Shown here one piece after another: positions 45,676-58,900 of a stretch of DNA of 64,000 nucleotides. The notes under the pieces were generated by a model, which had not been told where the DNA came from, did not search any database, and saw only the letters and a program-made list of their open reading frames with translations. Each line of letters begins with the position of its first letter. Positions within the stretch are counted from its first letter, which is position 1. Source of the stretch: Blastomussa wellsi (lineage: Eukaryota > Cnidaria > Anthozoa > Scleractinia > Plerogyridae); NCBI GenBank assembly GCA_947652115.1, contig OX393563.1, forward strand, positions 13,178,612-13,242,611. Direction: 5' to 3'. A program made the position numbers and the translations under genes.

Positions 45676-46967
45676 TTGCAGCGTAAGATAGCGTTATTAT
45701 TACAATTGCGACAGGTCACATCATTATAGCTGGAGAGAAGCTTCCGAATCAGAGTGCAAGCGAGGAGCAAGTTAGATTATTGAATTGCTAGGTGTCATAT
45801 TTACAGTCAAAAATGAAACGAAATAATACTTATTAAATATAATTGGTTTTCCTCTTTAAAAGAGTCAACGCCTAAGTAATATGAACAAAATTTTTATAAA
45901 GAAAAAAAAAACGTGCAGCTTTGTTACACTTCTCGTTTTGTCGACCTAAGTATTTCTAAGTGCAGTTTACATTTCGTAGTTCAATATACAGTCTAGTATT
46001 TTTAAACAGTTAACGAAGTATGTCACAGTTAGTTAACGAAGTATGTCACAAAATATTCAGCATATTGAGTCATTTTTGCCATGAATGTACACAATTACCT
46101 TGAAATCGAAGGAAACCTTAAATTACTATTCGCAAAGGTAAAAAAACTCCAAGAAGATCATGGTAAGCCAAAACTGAAGCCGATAGTTAAGAATGGGATG
46201 GGTGACTGGCGGATTACAAAGAACGAACCTGAAAATATATGGGGTATAATTTGCAGTAGAACCTCAAATCATATATAGAGTGTTTAAGTATGACTTTGGT
46301 GTAGAGAGACCAGGCCTTTTAAAATGGTCTGTCATACGATAAAATAGGGTTTGAATCTACTTACATACTGAAAGCGGGATATGACCAGGTTGGAATGATC
46401 TGTTTTTAAGAGAATATTTTTAAAAGTGATGCCTCTGTTCTGTTTATAATAATTTAATTCATTTCTCATTCAGCGATATGACCACGCTAATGCATACCGA
46501 TGCCATCATAAGAAGTGAAATATTAGGATAAGATAACCAGTTACAGAGCTATTAGCAGTGTAATCTCACTGATTTATCGCACACGATATGAATGGCCTTA
46601 TCTAAATTTAAAAATGAGAAATAACTATGTTCTACCTTTAATCAGTGCGAAAACTATAAGTTACTGGAGTATAGTAGCTATAATTGGCCCATTACATCAA
46701 TATTAATGTCATCACTATTTTCTAGCCCAGTTTCAGGTGGTTTCTCTTAAAAAGATGTAGAGATGGAGAACAGTGAAATTTCCCCCTCCGAAAATCTCGC
46801 GAAGCATTCAGTTTGTCATCGCCCTACAGGGACGGCTGGATAAATTTGTTCGTTTCTAATCCGACGCTCGATCGATCTCTATCGAAGCGTTTTGCAGTAT
46901 CAAGCCGCGAGCTTAAGATTCTTGTATCTAAAAATAAAGGTTTAATCTTGTTTTCCATGTTTTGCAG

Positions 46968-49900
46968 GACTTTCCCGTGCCTACCGTTTATCGCGCCGTC
47001 GGAGCCGCTCTGAAGACGCGTTGGCGGTACAAAATGGCAACCGTTCCCAATCATTCAAGCTAAGTGTAAGTTTCCTGCAAATGAGACCTTTTAATGTGTA
47101 TTCACAATGCACTTGCAAGACTGTTGAACAATATCCACATTTACAATAATCAGCCTTAATATATGTATACGCTTTTAATAGGGCTCCATGCTAAACGCCG
47201 CGGTTTTCTTGGAAAATTCCTACATTTTTTGACGTTTTTTTCTATTAATTCATTTGAAGATTTATTGAGAGAGTAATTTTGTACCTTAACCCTTAAATTC
47301 CTATTAGTAATGAAAAATTCTTTTTTAATTTAAATTTAAAATTAATTTTTCGTTACAGTGCATGTTAATGCATTGTCAAACCGACCTCTAACAAGGTTCT
47401 TTAATTTACTCAACACACCAGTACATAGTGTTTACAAAGGTGATTTCTTGGAGAAGTTACTATTGAACAAGTATTTATATATTAAATCACGCATTGTCAA
47501 AGTACAATTAACGGAATTGTAGACAAAGGAATATTCGCTTGATATACCAGAAAGTAACGTTAAGAGAACTGGAATCGTGAGTTGTTAATTTAATTCGAGA
47601 TAGCAATCTCGGAATTGTGTGGTTCTTTTCAAAACTACGGCAAGCCGTGTAACGGTTTGTCTGTAAAATGGTAAGGCTGCACTGCGGATGAGCCTATCTT
47701 TATCCTGCATTTGCGGTTTACAGCTAATTGAAATGACGGCCTATATTGTACAATGTATCCACAATTCACAGGAATACCCATATAACTTTTGCAGAATTAT
47801 AATATGGGGAGTAAAACTTAAAAACCTGTTATTTTGCCGTAATGATGACTTCTCTGAGAATAATAACAATTGAAAAGCTAGTTTGTTTGTGTAAGTAATT
47901 CCTATTTACCTTTTTTCTTTTTTCTTCTTCGATGACAATGTTATTGCACTTAGTTGTATCTCCGCTGAGATTATGATTTTCCACGTCAGTTAAATATGAC
48001 AACATTATCACCCAGCCGATGCTGTTTTTCTTCACTGAACCCTTTCGCCTTTGTACGACTTTTGTGTTTTTCTTTCTATTGAGACACCGCGTTATTCTTT
48101 CGGATTTTTGTCTCCTCCTTTCCGGTAGTTTCCGTTCCTGTCTGGGAAATTTCAATAGAGAACCTCATAAATTCCTCTGTCAACGGATTTTTTTTATCTG
48201 GGAACAGAAGCTTACTATATGCAGTGAGGCTGGTACAGAAATTTTGCTGTTGCTTAGGGATAAAAGCGATAATAATACTTCGAAAAGAGACAAGAAATCT
48301 GGACGCCATATTGCTCTCGGTCACGGCCTGGGTCTGGCATATTTGTCAGCATTTCTACACTGAAACAGACACGGCGTAACAAAACAAAACACGCTTTGAA
48401 AGTAATTACATATGTGCCTCCAACTTCGAGACAGTCAAGAATCGCATAACTGTCCTGAACTGATCTGTTGTTCGACAGAATTTTTTGCTTCTTAAGAAAT
48501 TTCATAGTGTATAATTTTACGTGAAGCTGTATGTCCGAGGTAAGTGTTACTGATAGTTTTGGTCTCGTGTCTTAATTAACATCTCAACTTTGTTTACTGG
48601 AGTTATCGCAAGTCGACTTAAAGCACGTGACTTGGAAGTTATTTCTTTGGCAAACTCGCGTTTTCGCGTAAGCGGTGAAGACGTACGTTAATGGTGAGGA
48701 AGATTAGTCGAAGTGGGGTGGATATGTGTGGTCGTTTTCGTGATTGAGTGGAGCCGATTATTAATCGCTGTGGACTTGCATCTTTTTTAGAAATATAGAT
48801 TGGCTAATTCACAAGTGTAATGAATACGCAGTCGTATGGAACTTCTTCATTGTAAACTGTTAATTTTGTTTATCTCTCGAAAGAACGAATCAACGAAAAA
48901 TTACAATTACGTTTGGCGCTTTCTGGTAATTATTCAGATTTCGTGTGACAGCGTTAAAAAGGAAAAAAGGCCAATATTGCCTCGATACAGGCAAATGATT
49001 CTGCGGTTTTCAACAATAGGTCTCACTGTGTGAAGTGATTTGTTCACACCATTTAACTTCGTGTGTATTTTTCCACGCTGACAATGAACTCGCCGTGGCA
49101 TTTTTGACAACAGTGGCTTAACGCGGGTAAACATATGGGCTTATTAACGGGTACAAAAATATTAACGGGTACAAAGACAAATACAACTTGTTCTGAAATA
49201 GCAAATTAAAAAGGTGCTTTTTAAAATTAAAATAAACATTTTCTAGGCTTGCACAGCTTCGGCAAGGTTATGCTATTAAAACGGCCGTACAAATTTGTTG
49301 TAAACGGTTGTTGTTCTTGCGGTATGTCAGTGAGTCTTGTAAGAGGAAATATTCCTTCTTAACAGAATTATCAGAATATCTGATATTTTCTCGGAAAGCG
49401 TACTTTAAAACGTCATAAAAGCACAGTTATCAGTAACCAGTGGTGCTGGAAACCGCTAATAAAAAAACCCGGTATAACGAGTAATTTGTTTCCTGCAGGA
49501 CATTTCCAAGAAGATTGCAGATGGAATAAGGTCTCACCGTTCAAGAAGTTTGTTTTTATCGGGAGCCAGCAATGACGATAGGTAAGTCGAGAAGCTTGCA
49601 AATATCGAAAAAGAATGTACGTTATTAAAATTTAGTTATCATTTGTTGTTTCATACGTGATTGCTCTCTGCTGCCAGTCGAATTTTGCAAACGTTTTGCG
49701 CGAGAATCGAAAAACTCTGCGCGATAGCTGACAGATTTGAAGCAAAAAGAGAGATAGAAAGGAACATATGCATTGTCGAAGTTGTATGCGCAGAATAGTA
49801 GATACAAGACACTGTCATTAGTTTTTGCACTTTCCGAACTTTAAATGTTTCAGGTTTTTTATTTTATTTTTGTTTTGCACGTAGTTAGAAAATATCTTAT

Positions 49901-52900
49901 TTGAGGACCTCCCCGAAAACCACTTTATATAACATGAGCTTTCTCTGTAAGTTTGCATCAAAGCAGGTGGTTTAACAAATTTTTTTCAGCATGAAATATT
50001 CAAATGAGATGGTCGAAACTACCTTATCTCCCAACGCGTCACTAATATTTCCTTGGATCCGAGTGACGGCATTTTAGTGCAGATTCCACAGACAGCTTGG
50101 ACGATATGATCAATGCCAAGTGCATTGTCGGATTTGTACTTTAGTTGAAAAAAGAAAAGCATTAAAATTTTTGTTGTGATACTGCATTTTAATTAATAAA
50201 CCATGTAGGAGAAACCCCGGGGGAGTCCCCCTATTAAAATTACGGGGTTGCTCGTCGGAAACTTTGAAAAGTACTCCTAAAAGGTACCAGAATCTCGATT
50301 AGTGGGCGTGGCCCCCCCACAATTTTCAACTCGAAAAGGTACCACCACTTCTACTGGAGAAACCAATTTTAAAACACCAAATTAACCAACATTGACAAGT
50401 TTCAATATTTAAAATTTTTTTAAGAAGCGTCGGAGTCACACAGTTCCTGTCATTTCTTGGCTCAATACCATAAAAGCTACCGCGACAACTCTAGCAGTGG
50501 TAGTTTTAGCTTAAAGTACCCTAAGCGGTACCAATCCATCAATTTTACCCCCTAAAGGGTATGACGAGCACCCCCGTCATTTTTATAGGGAAGCTCCCCT
50601 CCCTGGAGGGAAACCTGTTTGAAACTCTGAACGTTATGCGGCAAATGGTGAAACGAAGTACGGAGGCTTAAATTATGTTGGAGATTAGATTTTGTTGTGA
50701 GATCTCGAGGCCTATCCAGGGACTTGAATTGCGATATCCGTGAGGACTAATAATAAAGTTGCATGTACTTTGCCTGTATCTATTCGCGGTTCATGCGGCT
50801 GACTAGAGGAAGTTTTGGTAAACAGGAAAAGGAATTCCAAAAATAAACCGATCTGTGAAAATGCCTCATCACCTCTGCAAAGCAAAGCGTTCGTTTTCAA
50901 CTTCGTCAGTAAAACATAAAAAATGTAAAATGTTCCAAAACAAACGTGCTTGCCTAAGTTGTAGACACTCAATAGAATAAAGCATGCCTTGTTAGTAAAA
51001 ACTTTTTTAAACTTATATTATATTATTAATTCCGTGCTTTCATTAGTTTATAAACTTTGCGCAAGGTTTTTGCAGAAAATACCTTAAACCTTACTGGCGA
51101 GAAGATATGTTATAATTTTTTCCTTCTCCGAGACGTTGGTCCTTTAGTTAAATATTAGTACGCAACGGGATAAGGGACCGGCGCTAAAGGCTTGGTTGCT
51201 TTCCTGAACAGTGTCATTACTTAAGAACATTTTAGGAATATAAAGAATGCACCTGCAGCCTTTCTTTATTTAACTTTTTTAACTTCCTTCTTCTAACAAG
51301 AATTGCGCGTCATGATTGAATTCCTTTCGCCACAAATCAGCAACCGAAATACCCCGTCACGAAAGTCATTTCTGCCAAACCATAAGAACAAGAGTTTTTA
51401 ATCACTGTTTTAATCACGTAAATTGAGCTTAATAAATCACAGAATGTTATAAAGAATGGTCAATTATATATTTTATTACCTTCATTAAAAAGCTGTTTGC
51501 ATGACGCCATTAATTACTTCTTCACTTCTATTGGTACTTGAGTCTTAGGGCAGTTTTTCTTTAATAAACTAAACTAAACGTTTACACAAAAGATGCGAAA
51601 ATTCCGAACAAACCCGCTAATCCTTTCGCATTGTAATTGTTTTAAACGCCATAACTTTGATCTGAAAATAACCGCTCGCTATGTCAGAGTCTTCTCGTGG
51701 AATGCGCAAAGTTTTTTGTGAGTTTAGTGTCTTAAGGTGCTTGACAGTTTTCAGTAACGGCACTTAGAAGCAAACTGAAGTGATTACTGCGACGACAGAT
51801 GACATGGACGACTCACGATTTGTACAAAATATGCAAATTCCAAGTATTTACGCGTCGGAGGCAAGTCAAACCGTCAGGACCATAACACGGTAAGTTGCAA
51901 TCTACTGCCAAGGTATTGCCTGAGAATGCCTTTATCGGCTTCTGTTGACGACAAGAAGTCAAGTGTTGTAAACGAGTCACAATATAACCTTTCGAAACTC
52001 GCCTTCCTTGGGAAGTCGTTCGCATCAAGGTCTATCATAATTCAAGCCCAAATTACTCTTTAGATCGAGATTGACTGTTGAAGCTACTTCACGGCCTCAA
52101 CTTGTTGAACACTTTGTTTCCGTGCAGCAGTCTCTGCTTTTCTTTTTCCTCATCTCTTTCCGTTGTTGACGTAGTTGACTCTTCCCCAAGAGCTTCACTG
52201 TTATGCTCTAATATCCTGTGCTCTTTTCTTTGATTTAGCCGGTGGGTAGACGAAAGGATTTGTCCTTGTATATATAGTTCTTTTTTGCTGTTGTCTCTTT
52301 ATTCTCCTGACCGATGATCTACGGTTGAATGCCATGCAGCATAATTTCTACATTCTCACAGTTTTGTGAGTTTAAAATGTGCAAATCTATCGTCTATTGA
52401 AGAGCATAGAAAGATCGTTTGCACACTTTGTTTGATATATCGAGATGATGTGTGGTCATACACTTATGCGCGGCGTCATTCCAGTTCTTCCGCCGCTTCG
52501 AATGTGCGCGAAAAGCATTCATTGCTCGCAGGTAACATTTCATGAAATAAAACGTAGCATGTGGCTTCCGTGGATTGCTTCTTCGCAAATCTGGCAAATA
52601 ATTAAAAAATAAAGTATCTATGACTATGCAGTATAAATAATTGTCATAAAAATACATCTTAAGAATACTTAGAGACATTGCTATGCATAAATTAATTTAG
52701 CTCGATCGCGTTTTTGTATTTTTCTTATTTAAATATAATTATATTTTTATCACCGCTTATTGTTGTTAAATTCTATTACCGTCTGTTTAGAAAAAAAAGC
52801 TCTAATTAGCTGCTTTTCAAAAACGCATGAATAATTTCATCCAAATCGTAATAAGTTAATTATGTTGAATTGAATCGCTGATTCCCCCTCATTGGGCGCT

Positions 52901-55900
52901 CACGACAGTTGTATAAATTAAGAGTGATGTACCATGACAGCACGTTTGCTATTTGATTATTATGCCGAAGACCGTTTTTGCTGGAGGGTGCGATACAAAA
53001 GGATCAACATTTGAGCAGCAGTTTATCGTCATTTCTTAATTTTTTGCCTCAATTTGCAGTGGCTTTTCGAGCCTGAGTCCGCCGCCTATTCCGAGATGGA
53101 GGTCCCATGAAGGACTGGATAGTAAAATGAAAACAACATCGGTAAGTGAACTATTGTTATTAGTTATAAGAGTGCTTTGAAGCGATATGAGGGTAGCGTC
53201 TGTGGCGGTTCACGGCGCTTAGTAGTCAGATCAGTTTATATCAATGATTGAAGAGTAGGCCAAGATATCTTTTGCGTCTGTTTAGATTTCCGTGAATGCT
53301 TGTGACGCTCGGAAAATCAGATATCAGTTCCAACGTTCGCTTTGCTAGTTCTGCCCCCAAAAGTCTTCGTAATCAACATTCTTCAGTTTCTGAAGGATAA
53401 AAATTGTGTTTCTACCTTGATGCACTACTGGTTTACGCGATTTTCAAACCTTTCGTGATAACCTTTCTAACGCGCAAATCGTTATAACATTGCGGGGCCT
53501 TTTTGGTTGTAAATGTTAAATAAATGTTAAACGCTATGTTATATTTAGTACAATGCGTTTTGTTTGAACTCAGACAGCACATTGATAGCGGAACGAAAAA
53601 GCACTGCTCTAAGTCTTTCTTGCGTGCATGATACGCCACAAAAACGCGTCAAATGATTAACTTTTATTTCCTTTTTTGAATCAGTGGATTAAGGGTCATG
53701 TTTGTGTTATTAGTTGGGTTTACAGTGGCCGCCACGTTGAGTTTGTTCACGCGTGTCAAATGTAAACAGGCAGACAGTACACACGACAGACAAGGGCGCA
53801 GCTCTGTTCACCGACAAAGGAAGAAATGTAAACTCCAAGACAGTATTGTTACGCTCACAATCACCGGAGATCATTCTACAGAAACTATATAATCCTAATT
53901 TTCAGCGTAGATATTGTTTCGAATACTTTAGAAAAAGCGGAAAACAATTTGCAAGTTTTAATTTTTGTCAGGCGTCTAAGAATGGCAGTTACTTATGGAA
54001 ATATTTGGAGTAATGCGTTCAGTTGTTTGAACAGTGTGCCCTGCCCGTGATAGAACCCTTTTGTTTTATAAAGCAATTGCATTAAATTGTTTACATCCAG
54101 GTAAATTATGTGGGGTAACCTTGATTTGCCGAGTGAACAATGAACAAATTAAAAATGAATGTCACATTTAGAACCCCTTCCGTTTTTTAAATCTCTACGC
54201 ATTCCATTAGTAAAGAGATTCCGTCAGCTCTATTGAATAGTTTTCTTGCTGTTGTTGAGCTGTTTCGTATGTTTTGGTTGTTAAAGCAAGCAAAAACACA
54301 TCGTTACAATTTAATTATTTCTTTGTTGTGAAGCTGGCCGTTGGTTTGTCTATCAAATGCTCGCACCGGTTGGCCGATTCTTGGTCATGGTTAACAGTGT
54401 CGGTTTTCTATTTGTTTCCTTATTGGCTAGAAGAGCAAGCAATAATAGACATCGCTTTTAGTTGTTTCATCTGGAATTCGGTTAGATTTGATGTTTAATT
54501 TGTTTCAATGGCTATTTTATACCCACTTGTTATTGTCTGATATTTTACCCGATGAGGCTGTAGGCCGAGTTGGCTAAAATCAGACGATATTCTTCAAGAT
54601 GAGGGTTTGAATTTTTCTTTTGCTATCCATTACAATGCACGAATCGCGCGCGGGATCATGCGGGACCATACCCGGCCCAATATATTTGACCGGCAATGGA
54701 GCAATTTGATTGGCTGATTTTGGTTTTTGGCCCTCTGACTACCTCAGTTGTGTTACTGAATGACAATCAACAGTTATTCTACTCAATTTTCCGAAATATC
54801 GTCACCTGACACTAAGCCAAAGATGGTGCATGGCAAGACCTTTTCATAAATGGCTGATAATTAAAAATAATGTTTACTCTCAAACGAGGTTAGTTAGGCT
54901 AATTTAAATGCATACAAAATAATTTAAAATTGGCAGCCATTTGTGAATAGTGTCTATTAGCTATAATGAATGACTCCAAGGTAGTCCTGTATGCGCAGTG
55001 TTCTGCAAAGTGGCCTAGCGCTCTGCCATGCTCTCTGCCTGTGTTCAAACTGCGTATGTCGCAGGATATCTGTTATGTACGGATGACTATCAAGACTTTC
55101 CAGCCATATTTGTCGTATAATAAAGGTCGTTAATTATAGCCCTCGTGAAATGTAACACATGCTGTTGGAAATGAGGAAGACACTTTCGAGGCTGGTCGCA
55201 CAAGGAACGAGTAACACTTGCCATTTTGAGCATTGCATTCGCTTATCAGTTTCTATTGTACGTTTCTTTCACACAGGACAGCGTGGATCTGTCAATCAGT
55301 GGACACGTGACAGTCCGCCCCATCCATCCCAGCATTCTCTCGAGGCAGCACTGCTTCCAAGTGACCACGCCTCATGAAACCAAGTACTTCTCATGTAGAA
55401 GTTCGCAAGAGCTTGAGAAATGGGTTGTAAGGTAATCCACGACATACTCACTGTTGTAAATTTGCAAATCTTTGTTTAAACTTCATTTTAAAACCCTCAT
55501 TTATTCTTTAAATCCACTGGCTGTGTACTGTTTCCATGCATTTGCAGCCATTCCCTCTGTTCCATTCGATTCGCTTGGCCTTCCCCTCTGTCGGAATGAA
55601 TCCGAGGGTTTCTTTGGTTTTGCTGGTTGGTAGCTGCAGATTGTTTCGCAAAGTAGAAGCGTAACTAAAACTTTTTACAGCTACGGCTTTTTAATCGTAA
55701 AACGTTTCACCTCCTGATGTACGGAGGCGAATGAAAACGTCAGCCTATCAAATTACAGCGGATATTAATTCGCGATACGCATTGCAACTTTGCTTAGTTT
55801 TATCATTAGTTGTCGTTTGTTGTTAATTTATGCAATACAATTACAAACCGAAAACTTTAATGATTTGCACTGCCAAACAAAGGGATATCTGAACCATATA

Positions 55901-58900
55901 GAAATGCAAACCGTTTGAATCTTGTCAAAATTTGACCGTTCGTCTCCCTTTCAGCTTCCTATTCCGTGAGGTGTAGACTGTTCACAGCCGCTATATTTCT
56001 TCAACGCAAAAGAACGCGCGCGAGCCAAAAAAACCAGCAAGTGAAGCGAGCACGAGTGCGAATATTGTGTGGCATATCCTAGCCTAGAAAGCATTTGATT
56101 CATCACTCGGATGATCGCATAAGAGGCCATCCGTTTCAGAATCCCATATTCAAATAAGGATGTTTTTAAAATTTGTATTTTCCGATAACTATGGCTGACT
56201 TGAACTGTCTCTCAGCGGATATAGTAACCTCAACTTCTTTAGATTCTTTTAAATCCAATTTGTCAGTGTTTCACAAGCAATCCAATTTTATTTATTTAAG
56301 TTTATTTTTTTTTTTTGCGATTTTTAGATGCCTTATTTTAAATAGTTATATTTTTTACTCATCGCTTTTATTTTATTTTACAGTCGGTGTGACGTCTTAA
56401 GATTTTCATGTAGATGTAGCGTTTCAAAATTATCGATCGATAGTCTATCTTCAGCAAACGTAAAAAGAGCTTCGATTAATGTTATTTCAAGTCTGTTTGC
56501 TTGTTTTGGATATTGGAAGACAATATGAAAGAAGAAGTCTGACAACCGTGTTTCCGTTGTGATCGATTGCAACGTCATTCATAAAATATATCTGGCAGGC
56601 CAGCACGCTAAGACCTCGCTATGTTTTTATTTGGTAAGCGATTGTTAAGGGACTTCCTTCCTTGATATCCTTCTTTGACAGGGCAACGAAATGAATTTAG
56701 GCGAGGCCAATACTTTTCCGTGACAGTACTGAAGGCTGGCTGTAATCATTCTCGTCGTAACTTACCCAAACCTGAAATCCCTTGAAATAAATCCTCTTGT
56801 AAACGTGATCCAAAACGAAAATGGCGCTCTGTCGTCAGTGCCTAGTCACCTCAGATGAATTGCATTAAGCACCTGTTCAGTTTATGATGTGAGTCATCGC
56901 GACTTCCGCTCAAACCTTTTGGTTTCATTTATGTCCTGTCAGCTTTTATAGCAAGTTACCGTGGCTTGAAAATGTTTGGTTTATGACAAAAGTGGTTGAT
57001 GTTTTCGCTTGCTGTTTTCACAGATTCGACAGAGTTAAAATTGATTTTGAAACAAACGATCGAAAGGAACAACGTGAATTTTCTGCGTCATTATACACGT
57101 GCAACAGCCATGTTACGTCATTGCTCTTGCCATGCAGAAAACTCAAAACAACAATACGATAGAAAAAAATAGCTTAAACAAAATTTTGTTTCTTCCATAA
57201 AATTAATTTGACTAGCTTTTACTTTTTTCCGTGAGCACGTTGTCAGAATAGCAAGTGCAAAAAGATAAATAAGGTTGTCACACTACCAGATGATAACCGA
57301 TAATAAGGAAACGAAAGACATGCAAACGAGACAAGCTTTGAGACAGCGAGACAGAAATCAAAACCAACTTCCGCCGCATTAAGGAGTTACGTAAGGCGCG
57401 GAATCACCGAGAATGCGACATTGGAATACGCTTTTACTTTCGTGTATTGTGATTGACAGTGGTATTCAAAGCTTAAATGGCCGTGAACGAAGGAATATCT
57501 CGTCATTTTCGCCGAGTGAATTCGCCAACTTTGGGTTAACACCCAACTGAACCCTTAGACAAAAAATGGTCCGACAACAAAGAGTCATAACCAGGTGAAA
57601 ACAAACTTATTACTACTTAATTCCTTTTAAAACTTCCTTGCATCTAGATCGAAAACATATTCTCATATTTATGCTTTTAATCGAAGCAATTGCTTTTTAA
57701 GACGTGTTTTAATAAAGCTACGCGCACTTAATGTTATCAATCAGTTGGTTTTGTGTTCATTGTGGACTTCGATCCGTTGAAGATTTCAGTCAGAGAGAAT
57801 GAGAAATATACGTTAGTAAATTAATTATTTATTTATTCGATTGTTCAAAACCTTTTTTATGGTTATAAAAGACCTCTGATGAGGGTGGACAGGACACAAA
57901 AAATATAATTCGTGAGTATTATTTCCACAGATCGGGGATCAGTTGATCACTTGAATAAATTTAGTTTTTTTCTTCCATCACAGTATCAAGAAGTCGATTC
58001 AACCGACAAGAGATGTGCAGTATAGGACGGACATCGGTTTAACAGTATGGATTGTGGAGGCAAAAGGACTCACTGACAAACCAAAACGACGGTAACGTAA
58101 AACAAACATTTATTGATGGTACTGTTTCGTGATCAATTTGTGTGATTTGTGGTACAATTGTGCATGTGATGTGTGAAATGGCAGGACATTTTAGCAGCCG
58201 AGGTATCGAACTTTTGTGGCAAATTAAGACTGGGCATTTCTGGGTCACGGCAAATTTGCGGTTTTCCTGGCGCATGCCTAACTGGAACGTGGCGATGTGA
58301 ATGAACGAATAAGAAAACTGAAAGGTTTCATTAATGCGAGACTTAGAATTTTAGAATTTAGACTTTTCAACACATGATAGTCTTTCATTTCCATTCTGTC
58401 ATGCTGGCACAATGAAAAGGACTTGAGCGGGTGGGAAAGCTATCTAAATGTGTTTTGTTGCTTTTATGAAACATTAAGATCTCATTGGCCAATCACAGAG
58501 CACGGATTGTTCTGGCTATTTTATAAAATGGCGCGTGTATAAACAGTTTGTTTTTCTTTCTTTGCAGATTTTACTGTGAGCTGTTTTTCGATAAAGTTAT
58601 CTACGCTAAAACGTCGTCCAAGACTAAATCAGATATTCTTTTCTGGGGAGAAAATTTTGCTTTCAAGTAAGGTTAAAAGATATACTTATATATTCCGAGC
58701 AATGAGATGCAAATACGCAATTATTTTTTTGTAAATGGTTTAAACTTTCGGCAAAAACATAACCGATTTTGCGCTAACACGAGCCTCTTTTATTTTACCG
58801 TGATAATCAGTTTAGAACTTTTCGATTTGTTTTACATTACGTTTTTGCGTAACATTTTTTGTGTTTACATTCAGTGATTTGCCTGAAGTCAAGACCATTA

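Larger units (their letters stand above)
43431..46967. other. Intergenic or intronic, diverged repeats, no certain gene
   Basis: Contains three diverged copies of a CTCGTTTTAT.TTGCTTACCA-type unit (starting about 44307, 44936 and 45434), a MITE inside the last copy, and a LINE tail. The open frame 46081-46278 is protein-like but has no confirmed splice context. Confidence 0.45.

Noticed and set aside
46081..46278. 65-codon plus-strand open frame with Lys-rich helical sequence
   Set aside because: Protein-like, but with no recognisable family, no supporting splice signals and a position in repeat-rich DNA. Kept only as a possibility.
47829..48505. Several overlapping open frames on both strands
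   Set aside because: All overlap each other, none shows domains, and the region is a RasGAP intron.
51874..52038. Minus-strand 54-codon open frame ([15 protein letters not shown]...)
   Set aside because: It overlaps the plus-strand alternative first exon of the RasGAP gene, which has a perfect donor and the right phase; the minus frame has no continuation.
52394..52678. Minus-strand open frame of 94 codons in a RasGAP intron
   Set aside because: Has an acceptor-like site inside but no partner exon and no domain; could be chance or an old repeat.
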